From: Thereva unica | Lineage: Eukaryota > Arthropoda > Insecta > Diptera > Therevidae | DNA length: 64,000 bases | Assembly (NCBI GenBank): GCA_949987705.1 | Contig: OX465282.1 | Coordinates: forward strand, 42,372,039 to 42,436,038 | Direction of reading: 5' to 3' | Shown here: positions 54,640 to 63,188 of the stretch, piece after piece | How the letters are laid out: the number at the start of each line of letters is the position of its first letter | How positions within the stretch are numbered: the first letter of the stretch is position 1 | The notes under the pieces: model-generated | Databases searched by the model: none | The model's input: only the letters and a program-made list of their open reading frames with translations | What the model was told of the DNA's origin: nothing | Made by a program: the position numbers and the translations under genes

Positions 54640-55432
54640 CAGAAGTACTTGCAGGTCTATCCTTTTTTAGTCTTCAAACGCTCACTCTGTCTAGTACCGA
54701 GCTTGCGTAAAGGAAATGAAAGCATATATTGACCAGATTCTAGCTGAGAGGGTATTAATATAGACTGTTTCTGGGCTGCTTTTTGTTTTTCACTTTGTTT
54801 CTAATTCGTCTATATGTTCGCTAGCTTCATCGGGACTCATAGCGCAGGTACAGTATACTGAGTTACACCATCCTCAGCTGTGATTATTTTATAATCCTTT
54901 TCACGTGCATTAGGTGGAGCTGTTGTTCTTAGTAATTTTGGTGGTGGTCTTAGAGTTTTGCTATTCCGCTAGCTGATAATCGTCTTTTAGCGGCTGGTGA
55001 TAAAGATCTTCTTGGTGGGGTTATGTTATGTGCTTCTTCAAAGACTTCTTCTTCTTCAGCTAGGAAATCCTTTTGCTTGTGGTGGTGAAGTCTGTGTTAA
55101 CACATCATCTTTAAAAATAATTTTCGTTTGTGTGGTACTATCTCTTAAACTTTTTTGTTTGACATTATGTTCACGTGGCAAGTATAAATTTGTTTCTTTA
55201 ATCCAACGTTCGTTTTGGATTTCCGATTGTTTAAAAATGAAATTAGTTGGTTTCGATAGCTATACCATTTTTCGGAATCATTCATGTCTTTATTCTGTAG
55301 TATTTTATTCATTGCTCTATCAAAAATGGACTGATTTGTAGTCATTTCAATTTCATTTTTAAGCCTGTTGTAAACCTCTGGGGACAGAAGTAGCATCTTG
55401 TTAAGTCCATTATTTCTATGCATATTTTTCAA
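54640..55432 (-). pseudogene. Polinton uncharacterised gene with several frameshifts
   Basis: The intact N-terminal block (55,432-55,145) carries LNKMLLLSPEVYNRLKNEIE, a helical region widespread in Polintons, and NDSEKWYSYRNQL. Downstream, coding-like pieces appear in all frames: KIIFKDDVLTQTSPPQ, EEEEVFEEAHNITPPRRSLSP, LRPPPKLLRTTAPPNA and PSQLESGQYMLSFPLRK. At least four indels would be needed. Function unknown. It overlaps the small hydrophobic protein by 17 bp. Confidence 0.6.
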
Positions 55433-55720
55433 TTAATGAGCCGATAACTCCTGATAGTACACTTCCTAATAAAACTGGTAAAAAACCTCCTCGTTGCACT
55501 AGTATTTTACGCTGTTTAGCAACAGATCTCTTTGCGCAAATCAATTTACGCATGTCCTTTTTATACCTACACAGTGAGTTGTAGATATTTCCATGCGGCA
55601 TGTGGTTACCTTTTAAGGTGTTGAGTGTAATTTCACAAAGAGTTTTATAACCTCAGGGTCAGCATTTTGTATGATGGACTTTCTCAGATTTGGTTTAGCC
55701 TTTTTAAGCACATATAGCAT
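55416..55720 (-). pseudogene. Small Polinton protein with hydrophobic GGFL tail (one frameshift)
   Basis: Begins MLYVLKKAKPNLRKSII at 55,720 and shifts frame near 55,635, then continues NTLKGNHMPHGNIYNSLCRYKKDMRKL to the end QRGGFLPVLLGSVLSGVIGSL. That Gly-rich hydrophobic tail after a basic helix is a recurrent Polinton protein, probably membrane-interacting. It overlaps the ATPase stop by 17 bp and the next gene by 17 bp. Confidence 0.65.
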
Positions 55721-56396
55721 ATGCTTGTTCTCCCTTAATCGTTTCATTCGTGACGCCATTCTTACCATTTAAAGAGTTTTGCGGGCAAAAACAGGTTACA
55801 AAGTGTTTATTAAATATATCAGTTCGAAATCTTAAGACGTCGTTAATGTCCTGAGTTAAATCAATTAGCAAATACCCGTAAGGCATTTGAGTTATCTCTT
55901 TATATATTCTCACAAGTTCTAAACTATTTTCTGGGTAAATTTGTCGGGCCAGATGTGTAAATTGACTTTTATCCCGGGGGTTTTTAAATACAACAAGATA
56001 TTTACAATTGAGCGATATATCACGACTGAATTTTCCTTGATGGAATACGTTTTGTGTCACAAGAATTACTGAGAAATTACGATGATGAGACCCCTTAGTA
56101 AAGAGTTCACAAACTTGTTTACTAAATGCATTTAACATCATGTCATCTATAACAATCAATGTTGGCTCGTTTTCATGATTTACAAACTCCTCTGGTATAG
56201 CATTTAAATATACGATGTTTTGCAGTTTGATATCCGTAGGTAGTGCACCGTGTTCTGCATTACACCATATAATTTTTCTAATTTGCGGTTCTATAAATAC
56301 CTGATTAGTATTAAGAAGATTTTTTATAAATGTTGTTTTGCCGCATCCCGAAGGCCCCGCAACCATCATTGTAAATGGGTGATTAAACTTGATCAT
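55704..56396 (-). CDS. Genome-packaging ATPase (FtsK/HerA-type)
   Basis: 230 residues from ATG 56,396. Walker A in MMVAGPSGCGKTTFI near residue 10 and Walker B in TLIVIDDMML. Then GSHHRNFSVILVTQNVFHQGKF, the sensor-like region typical of Polinton ATP proteins. It pumps DNA into the capsid. An upstream in-frame ATG at 56,444 exists, but the minus-strand TATA box TATAAATA (56,434-56,441) overlaps it, so I prefer 56,396. HPF immediately before the P-loop also fits the usual start of this family. Confidence 0.9.
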   Translation of the reverse strand: MIKFNHPFTMMVAGPSGCGKTTFIKNLLNTNQVFIEPQIRKIIWCNAEHGALPTDIKLQNIVYLNAIPEEFVNHENEPTLIVIDDMMLNAFSKQVCELFTKGSHHRNFSVILVTQNVFHQGKFSRDISLNCKYLVVFKNPRDKSQFTHLARQIYPENSLELVRIYKEITQMPYGYLLIDLTQDINDVLRFRTDIFNKHFVTCFCPQNSLNGKNGVTNETIKGEQAYAICA

Positions 56397-56406
56397 TTTT
56401 GCTTTG

Positions 56407-56441
56407 TATATAAACTGGTCATTCAACTGCAGGTATTTATA
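56407..56441. promoter_or_regulatory. Overlapping divergent promoters of integrase and ATPase
   Basis: TATATAAA (plus, 56,407-56,414) lies 39 bp before the integrase ATG at 56,453. TATAAATA (minus, 56,434-56,441) lies 38 bp before the ATPase ATG at 56,396. The two transcription units therefore overlap head-to-head within about 60 bp. Confidence 0.6.
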
Positions 56442-56452
56442 CATTCTGCACA

Positions 56453-57367
56453 ATGAGCAGAAGACAGATAATCAACGAACTGCATAAACCAGTGCGAAAA
56501 AATTTTAAACGTCGACATGTCACTACCAAAGGTATAGATGATTTGTGGCAGGCAGACCTGGTCGAGATGGGTTCTTACTCATCAGAAAATCAGGGGTTTC
56601 GTTTTCTTCTCTCTGTAATTGATACCTTTTCAAAGTATGCATGGACACTGCCTTTAAAATCTAAAAAGGCATCAGAAGTTGTAAAAGCATTGCAGTCGAT
56701 TTTTAATACAGGACGGATTCCAAGAAATTTACAAACCGATGATGGAAAAGAGTTTTTTAATAAACCGTTTCGTCAACTGATGAAAGATTACGAAATAAAC
56801 CATTATTCCAGCTACAGTACTCTGAAAGCCTCAATTGTAGAAAGATTTAACAGAACATTGAAAAATATAATGTGGAAAGAATTCAGCATGAATGGCAATT
56901 ATCACTGGATTAGCATGTTGACCAAGCTGACAGATGACTACAATACAACAAAACATCGTACGATTAAGATGAGACCAGTAGATGTTCGACCGCGTAACGA
57001 AAAACGTTTATTATCTGTGTATAATTACCCCAAAATAAAATCAAAGTCTAAATACAAAGCAGGTGATTTTGTTCGTATAAGTAGACATAAACATGTATTC
57101 GAAAAAGGTTATACACCTAATTGGTCCACAGAGATCTTTAAAATAAAAGAAGTTAAATCTGTTTACCCAACAACATATATTCTGGAAGATTACCAGGGAA
57201 ATATAATTCAAGGCAGATTTTATGAACCAGAAATAGCTCCTGTGAAAAACCCTGATGTCTATTTAGTAGAAAAGGTTATAAAAAGACGCGGTAATCAGGT
57301 TCTAGTGAAGTGGCTTGGTTTTCCATCAAAACACAATACTTGGATTGATATAAAAGACGTGATATAA
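56453..57367 (+). CDS. Polinton retrovirus-type integrase with chromodomain
   Basis: 304 residues, intact. Catalytic D in WQADLVEM, D in QTDDGKEFF and E in ASIVERFNRTLK (DDE). KYKAGDFVRISR begins the SH3-like C-terminal domain, and the end VYLVEKVIKRRGNQVLVKWL with NTWI is a chromodomain. It is expected to join the element ends to host DNA, giving 6-bp TSDs. The chromodomain may direct it to heterochromatin. It faces the ATPase gene from overlapping promoters. Confidence 0.93.
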   Translation: MSRRQIINELHKPVRKNFKRRHVTTKGIDDLWQADLVEMGSYSSENQGFRFLLSVIDTFSKYAWTLPLKSKKASEVVKALQSIFNTGRIPRNLQTDDGKEFFNKPFRQLMKDYEINHYSSYSTLKASIVERFNRTLKNIMWKEFSMNGNYHWISMLTKLTDDYNTTKHRTIKMRPVDVRPRNEKRLLSVYNYPKIKSKSKYKAGDFVRISRHKHVFEKGYTPNWSTEIFKIKEVKSVYPTTYILEDYQGNIIQGRFYEPEIAPVKNPDVYLVEKVIKRRGNQVLVKWLGFPSKHNTWIDIKDVI

Positions 57368-57388
57368 AACCTGTTACACTCATTCAAA

Positions 57389-57767
57389 ATGTTAAACTTG
57401 AAACAAGAATACGATCGTTTGAAAACATTCGATAATCTTGCAATAGACTTAGATACAGCAGACCAGCTAGCGAAAAGTGGATTTTTTTTACACAAACATC
57501 AAAGACCGTGTTCAATGTTACATTTGTTCTCTGCAGATAAATGATATGAGTTGCGCATCGGATGTAGATTTTGATCATAGACATCGTTCACCACACTGTA
57601 TCTATGTTAATAGGATAGACGAATGCGGAAGATTCAAAGATCAGCTAGCACCACTTACAGAACAACCTAAATCAAAAATCATACTTTGCACATTCAACGC
57701 TTTGAAATTTTTATCTGGTATTTTATTCGTTTTAGCAATTCATTATTATTTCCACGAGCAGATATGA
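57389..57767 (+). pseudogene. BIR-domain (IAP-like) protein in the Polinton, one frameshift
   Basis: The first frame begins at ATG 57,389 (LNLKQEYDRLKTFDNLA, ADQLAKSGFF) and the second carries VQCYICSLQIND and DFDHRHRSPHC. Together they give the BIR zinc pattern C-x2-C-x16-H-x6-C preceded by 'R..TF' and 'LA..GF'. A hydrophobic stretch follows (FLSGILFVLAIHYYF, likely membrane anchor). The frame changes in an eight-T run at 57,482-57,489; one T too many would explain it. BIR proteins inhibit caspases or bind signalling partners. No RING is seen. Its stop overlaps the next ATG as ATGA. Confidence 0.8.
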
Positions 57768-57955
57768 GGAAGAAAATAAGTTTCAATGAAGACCCACAAA
57801 TTAAATATATGGTAGTATGGAGTTTCGCATACAGACAAAGTAGGAAAGGACCATGGGAGCAGTATGCAGTGGATACATTTAGGTTTAAAAACAGAATTTC
57901 ACAACTGAGTGTAATAAATCCAGTTTTAGAAAATAAAATAAAAATGTTCAAATAA
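57764..57955 (+). CDS. Small Polinton protein downstream of BIR gene
   Basis: 63 residues with VVWSFAYRQSRKGPWEQYAV and FRFKNRISQL. Not recognised by function; similar short basic proteins occur in Polintons in my recollection. The ATG overlaps the BIR stop, so the two are probably translated from one message. Confidence 0.55.
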   Translation: MRKKISFNEDPQIKYMVVWSFAYRQSRKGPWEQYAVDTFRFKNRISQLSVINPVLENKIKMFK

Positions 57956-58850
57956 CATATTGTTTTTAATAGCATCTATCTCTAGTCATTTTCAGGTTTT
58001 CAGTTTTACTTTCGATGCAACCTGTAGAATTTCTTAACCTACACCCCCATAGCCATGATGTACCCATCCTCAAGTTCGAGCTATCCGGTTCTCATCATTC
58101 GCCCCCGCCGTTGCCCCGCCTCCGCCGTCGCCTAAGAATTTCTCATTGGCATCGAAAGTATCACTTTTACTTTCATCCACAGTGTCTTCCTGGGAGTAAG
58201 GGGCACATGCACAGGCATTCATCTAGTTATGTGATAAATCCACGGGTCGTTCATGTGTTTCCTTTGCCGAGGTACACTTTTCCACAGTGTCTGTCTGTTC
58301 AGGTAATAACAACAACAACAACAACCATGCAATAGTCGCACTGCAGCACATCCGTTGTTTTGTTTTTCCTTTTATGCCGATAGATTTTGCCGCTCAAATT
58401 TCTACCGCTGCAGTTTTTGTTTTTGTTTCCGAAGCCACTGACCCAGTCCCGGACCTGCTCTGCAGAGACTAGGGCGCACGTACGAGTCTGAGTAAATACC
58501 TTCCGTCGCAGACCGGGCAAAAGCTACCGCCGCCGCCGCCTGTAGCTTCCGCCCAACCTGCCAAGCCACCGACCCCTGCCAAGTCCCAAACCACTTTCCC
58601 TCACCGAGCAGTCCGCCAAGTCACAAGCTACACTTTCCCTGACCGAGTCCACCGCCAAGCCCCAAAGTCACTCGTACATGACCATGTGACGTCACAAACC
58701 AATTGGCACAACGAAGAAAATCCAAGATGGCGAAAAAGGTGAATCTAGGGGTTATATGTAAAACCCCATGTTAAATTGCGCTAGAACCGGCATAGCATAT
58801 CTACTATCAGCCCCCACCGGGTCCCCAGCCGAGTCCCCAGCCCAGCCCAG
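57956..58850. other. Polinton right subterminal non-coding region
   Basis: No gene. It contains inverted copies of left-side blocks (for example 58,144-58,190 and 58,290-58,430 against 47,308-47,345 and 47,945-48,080), an AACAAC microsatellite at about 58,306-58,324, and a GC-rich CCGCCG stretch near 58,530. Confidence 0.7.
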
Positions 58851-59056
58851 CCCGTCCCCACCGAGTCCCTAGCCGAGCCCGGCCCCACCGAGTCCCTAGC
58901 CACCGACCGACCCTGACCCAGGTCCCGCCCAAGCAAACCAGTCCCACGGTCGTAGACCCCGTGACCTAGATCCATGGCCAACAACAGGTGGTTGATTGAT
59001 GGCCTTGGGCTGTGACCTTGACCTGGTTCCCAGGCTCAACCGACGCATTACCTACT
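58851..59056 (-). repeat. Polinton right TIR
   Basis: Inverted copy of 46,645-46,850. Ends ...GCATTACCTACT, followed by the TSD GGCTTG at 59,057-59,062. Confidence 0.92.
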
Positions 59057-59062
59057 GGCTTG
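59057..59062. other. Right TSD of the Polinton (GGCTTG)
   Basis: Copy of 46,639-46,644. The reading frame of the host transposase continues across the two sites. Confidence 0.9.
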
Positions 59063-59068
59063 GTTTAA

Positions 59069-59345
59069 CACTAGATTTACCACACCAGTCAAAATGACTG
59101 GTTTTGTAGTTTCATTTTCAAATTCCTAGTTAACCCCTTTTTTTTGTTTTACAACGATGCAATGATATTTGTAGCGATACTTAATTGAATAATAGTAGGC
59201 GGTCAGATATATTTTTTTATTCAAAATCAAAAAGGTTTTGATTATAATCGGCACTTCTACCAAACCAAAAAAAAATTTTCTAAGACCAGTCATTTTGACT
59301 GGTGTCGGTAAATATAGGTAAGTCAAATTGTCGGTATATCTAGTG
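59069..59345. mobile_element. piggyBac-type MITE in a TTAA site
   Basis: 277 bp, ends CACTAGATTTACC and GGTATATCTAGTG. TTAA at 59,065-59,068 and 59,346-59,349. Subterminal CCAGTCAAAATGACTGG at the left and ACCAGTCATTTTGACTGGT at the right. Located in the transposase gene just after the Polinton. No coding. Confidence 0.9.
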
Positions 59346-59349
59346 TTAA

Positions 59350-59941
59350 ATGTCCCATAGCGCCAGAAGCAGCATACCAGGACTATTGCTTCTTACAAAA
59401 TATGTAGGAATATCGAAATGTTAATTTTCACAAATTGCTATTAAGAAAATGAGTAACCATTTGTGGTATTTAGCAGACAGAAACGTTGGTGTAGCATTTT
59501 TCGATGAAAATATTCCATTGGAAATCAAACATAAAATGAGTAACAGATTAAAGCATTTTATTATCACTGATGAAAAAAAAGGAAGATCATGATGTCTATG
59601 CAGATAATGATGTTGAGCCAGATAAAATATCTAGGGAATTAGTTAAACGCATTCCATTAAAACTTGAAGAAATTCAGGAACATTCGATTTTTTTCAACGG
59701 TTTAACATTTCAACGGACTTCCTATATCTCCCACCAGATAAATGGAGTTATAATATTAATTATAATCAAGCATTCACCCTTCTTCATGATAAGAACTGTT
59801 AACGACACAGCTGAAAGAAGTGTGAAGTTATTCGAAGAATATAATAAAGTATTGAGTAAAGACGAACACAATAAACAAAACTTATTACAAATTCTAATTG
59901 ATTACAAAAAAAAATGCGTTATTAAAGCAACTACTGCCTGA
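59350..59941 (+). pseudogene. Transposase, C-terminal half
   Basis: Reads CPIAPEAAYQDY after the MITE. After shifts, KIFHWKSNIK and the open block from 59,570 give KLEEIQEHSIFFNGLT and RTVNDTAERSVKLFEEYNKV with LLQILIDYKKK. VNDTAER is the conserved C-terminal signature of the same transposase family as 45,951. Frames match across the insertions: with one TSD and one TTAA removed, codons join without a shift. Confidence 0.72.
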
Positions 59942-60057
59942 ATAATTTCAATTTTAATAATTTTGTTTGTATTTTGTATATTACACTATTGAAGTACAAT
60001 TTATGCCTTTTATTAGCTATAATATTCATCGTACAAAAACGTTATAACCCGATTTGA

Positions 60058-60330
60058 ACTGGTAAATTTACGTTGAATAAGTTAACTATGTTAAATTAGC
60101 TTTCGTAAATTTATATTGTTGTTTCAACTGATATTATTGTTAAATATTATAAAATATAATAAAAACAAGCTTTTTCATAACACGCATGGATGTTATAGAG
60201 TCCCGTGTAGATTGTTTGCTAAGTGAGGATCACTGATCGTACACGTACCTATGCACGATCAAAGATTAACAGAAAAGCACAATGCGAAGGCTGCGGTAAT
60301 TAGTGGGCCCTAGTGCAGTTTCTCTTTGAA
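60058..60330 (-). repeat. Right inverted repeat of the DNA transposon
   Basis: Complement of 45,397-45,692. It stops at 60,330 (CAGTTTCTCTTTGAAC), where the duplicated segment begins, so the outermost part present at the left is missing here. Confidence 0.82.
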
Positions 60331-60427
60331 CATGACAGACATGTAGTACAAAGGGTGATTCCTAAGCTTGTATTTACCACTTAAAAAAAACAAGGAGCTA
60401 ATAAACAATTAGTCTCAGATGAAGCAG

Positions 60428-60695
60428 GTCCTAAATGATGCCACCGCGCAGGCTGCTGATGAAACAAGTGGTTGTTACAACAACCAAACCTCAAAATAGG
60501 CCAGGTAGTTATCATTATGGACAACAATCGCCCACCAGCACAATGGCCAAGAGGTGTGATACACGAAATACACCCAGGATCCGATCACCAGGTGAGGGTG
60601 ATAACTGTACGGACATCCAGCACAACCATAAAAAGGCCGATACAAAAATTGTATTCATTGTCCGCATGATGGTGCAGTATTTATGTTTTGATGAT
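60428..60695 (+). pseudogene. BEL/Pao integrase C-terminal domain, duplicated copy
   Basis: Same coding as 39,475-39,740. One extra A near 60,632 shifts the frame at the end (KRPIQKLYSL here). Confidence 0.78.
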
Positions 60696-62809
60696 GTTCG
60701 TTATATGTATATCTATTAATAATACGGTAAGCTTAATTCCTTTTCAGAGATAATAATATTAAATAAGTCAAAAATGGAGGCGAATGTTAACGAATGGGGA
60801 CCAAATGTGCATGCGCAATGGGTGATGAGGAGCTGATTAGGTTAATCGATGAGGTGTCACCTGACTACCTAGATGTAAAATCACTAGCAGGGTCACCACC
60901 TAGAAAGATAGGAATATCCACCACTCCTGGAAAAAACTTACTAGAGGAAGAAGCTAGAGTGCAAGATTTACCTATCACTCCGGGAAAAAACCTGAGAAGA
61001 AATCTTTGATAATCAACATGAAGATTTCAGCGGCAACATGTGGGAAATAGGATCTCCAGGACCGTCAGCTAAACTTCAAGATATCCCCACCACGCCAGGG
61101 TGATATATATATGATATATATATTTTACTAGCATAAAACCCTCGTGCCTTGCAACGCATTAAAATAAAAACTGTTTATTATGTGCAATGTTTTCCTTCAA
61201 AAAAAAAAAAAAAAGTCTGCTGTTATTATCCCTAAAAAGTGTTTATTATAGTGCATTTTTTTAATAAATATGGTAAACAAATTGATGCGTATATCACCTC
61301 TGCTCAATAAATCTGCAAGTTTTGAAGCAGAGATTGGCATGTATATGTCTCAATAGAAGTGACATTTTAGGGTTTGACGAACGTTCGTTAGGTTTGTTCG
61401 CCCATTTACGTAAGAAAGAAATTATGAAACAATCACAAATGAATATTAAATACAGTGAGTTTCGAGTCATTCATTTCTACGTGATTATAGGGATGCACTG
61501 TCATAATTTCAGCCCTTCAACTTCAGAGGTTTGGGATAACCCCATTTCACCCCCTTAGATGATGAATTTCGAGTGATCGCCTCTTAGTAGATGTCCACGT
61601 CATTATAGAGATGCACTGTCGAAATTTCAGCCCTATAGCTCGAGTAGTTTGGTAACCCCATTTCACCCCGTTAGGGGATGAATTTCGAAAAATCGCTTCT
61701 TAGTGAATGTCCACGTCATTATAGAGAGGCACTGTCAAAATTTCAGCCGTTTAGCTCCAGCGGTTTGGGTTAAACCCATCGGTGATAAATTTCAAAAAAT
61801 CGCTTTTTAGTGGATGTCCACGTCATTAAAGGTATGCACAGTCAAAAAAAAGCCCTTCAGTTTCAGCGGTGTGGGTTAACCCCATTTCAACCCCTTAGGG
61901 AATGAATATCGAAAAATCGTTTTATAGTGGATGTCCATGCCATTATAGGGATGCACTGTCAAAATTTCAGCCCCATAGCTGTAGCGGTGTGAATTAACCC
62001 CATTTCACCCCCTTAGGGGATGAGTTTTGAATAATCGCATTTTAGTGGAAGTCCACATCATTATAGGGATGCTCTGTCAAAATTTCAGCCCTATAGCTTC
62101 AGCGGTTTTGGTTTGACCCCAGCGGTTTTGGGTTGACTGCATTTCACACCCTTAGGGGATGAATATCGGAAAATCGCTTCTTAGTGGATGTCCGCCTCAT
62201 TAAAGGGATAGACTGTCAAAATTTCAGCCGTTTAGCTCCAGCGGTTTGGGTAACCCCATTTCACCCCCTTAGGGGATGAATTTCGAAAAATCGCTTTATA
62301 GTGGATGTCCATGCCATTATATGGATGCACTGTCAAAATTTCAGCTTATAGCTTTAGCGGTTTGGATAAACCCCATTTCACCTCCTTAGGGGATGAATTT
62401 CGAAAAATCACTTTTTAGTGGGTGTCCCCGTCAGTATAGGGATGCACTGTCAAAATTTCAGCCCTATAGCTCCAGCGGTTTTGAGTTGACCCCATTTCAC
62501 CCCCTTAGGGGATAAATTCCGAAAAATCGCTAATGATGCACTGTCAAAATTTCAGCTCTTTAGTTCTAGAGGTTTAGGTTGAGCGTTGTCTGTCAGTTAG
62601 TTACGTTTTATACAATAGAAAAAAAAGGAAAAAAAATCCCCTTACAACTTATTTAACCCCATTTCACCCCCTTCAACCCTTTTTTGACGTAACAACGTCT
62701 ACTAAAACGATGAACGCCGGCTGCATGCACGAAAAATGATGACTCATTGTCCCGTTATGTCCCGTTATGTCCCGTAGTAATTTTAAAAATTTGATTGTAG
62801 TAATCTTAA

Positions 62810-63188
62810 AAATTTCATTAAAATTGTCAATATTTAATTAGATTAAATTTTTCAAATTGTCAACAATAAGCAAAGCAAGCTAAACACTCTGTCTCCTAAC
62901 TGGGTGCCGGTGTATAAGAAAGTAGTGAACATTACACTGATGAAAACTGTGAAATGCAAACGAAAAAAGTTTCCTTGCGTTCCTGCTTGTGCTATTACCA
63001 TTCACAAGTCGCAAGGTGGGACGTTTACTGTTATTGTTTATAAATACTCCTCGGAGCAACCACAACAGTTGGTGTACGTGGCGCTGAGTCGGGTAACGAA
63101 TATAGACGGCTTGCACATCATCACGGAAAAAGATGCGCCTTTTATCTTCAAACACGGACGGGATGGGAACGACTCACAGACTACGCGA
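62810..63188 (+). pseudogene. Helentron helicase C-terminus in copy 3
   Basis: Encodes ACAITIHKSQGGTF and VYVALSRVTNIDGL, identical to 41,860-42,234. Interrupted by hAT at 63,189. Confidence 0.82.

Larger units (their letters stand above)
46645..59056 (+). mobile_element. Polinton/Maverick element, 12.4 kb
   Basis: Ends AGTAGGTAATGCGTCGG and (right) CCGACGCATTACCTACT, giving the AG...CT termini of the group. TIRs of about 206 bp; TSD GGCTTG. Gene order: polB N-terminus (+), unknown protein A (+), unknown protein (-), protease (-), protein B (-), capsid (-), pVI/pX-like (-), penton-like (-, broken), small proteins (-, broken), ATPase (-), integrase (+), BIR protein (+, one shift), small protein (+). 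The polymerase core is absent, and 12.4 kb is shorter than the usual 15-20 kb. Confidence 0.95.
45051..60330 (+). mobile_element. DNA transposon with long TIRs, host of the Polinton
   Basis: Inverted repeats at 45,397-45,692 and 60,058-60,330 flank a transposase gene in two halves (45,951-46,644 and 59,350-59,941). The left outer end probably starts AGGGTGGCCCTTATTTGC at about 45,051; its right partner is missing because the right TIR stops at the duplication breakpoint at 60,330. The superfamily is uncertain to me: the transposase blocks ('...SNTG..NG..LLEQ', 'CRHHIYELVL', 'VNDTAER') belong to a widespread arthropod transposase type I cannot name from memory. Confidence 0.75.

Noticed and set aside
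56444..56453. ATPase start at 56,444 (or at the TTG at 56,453)
   Set aside because: The ATG is part of the TATA box TATAAATA, and 56,453 is not ATG. ATG 56,396 fits both the promoter spacing and the usual start of the family.
58781..58984. Minus-strand frame of 67 codons
   Set aside because: Mirror of the frame in the left TIR; repeat-derived.
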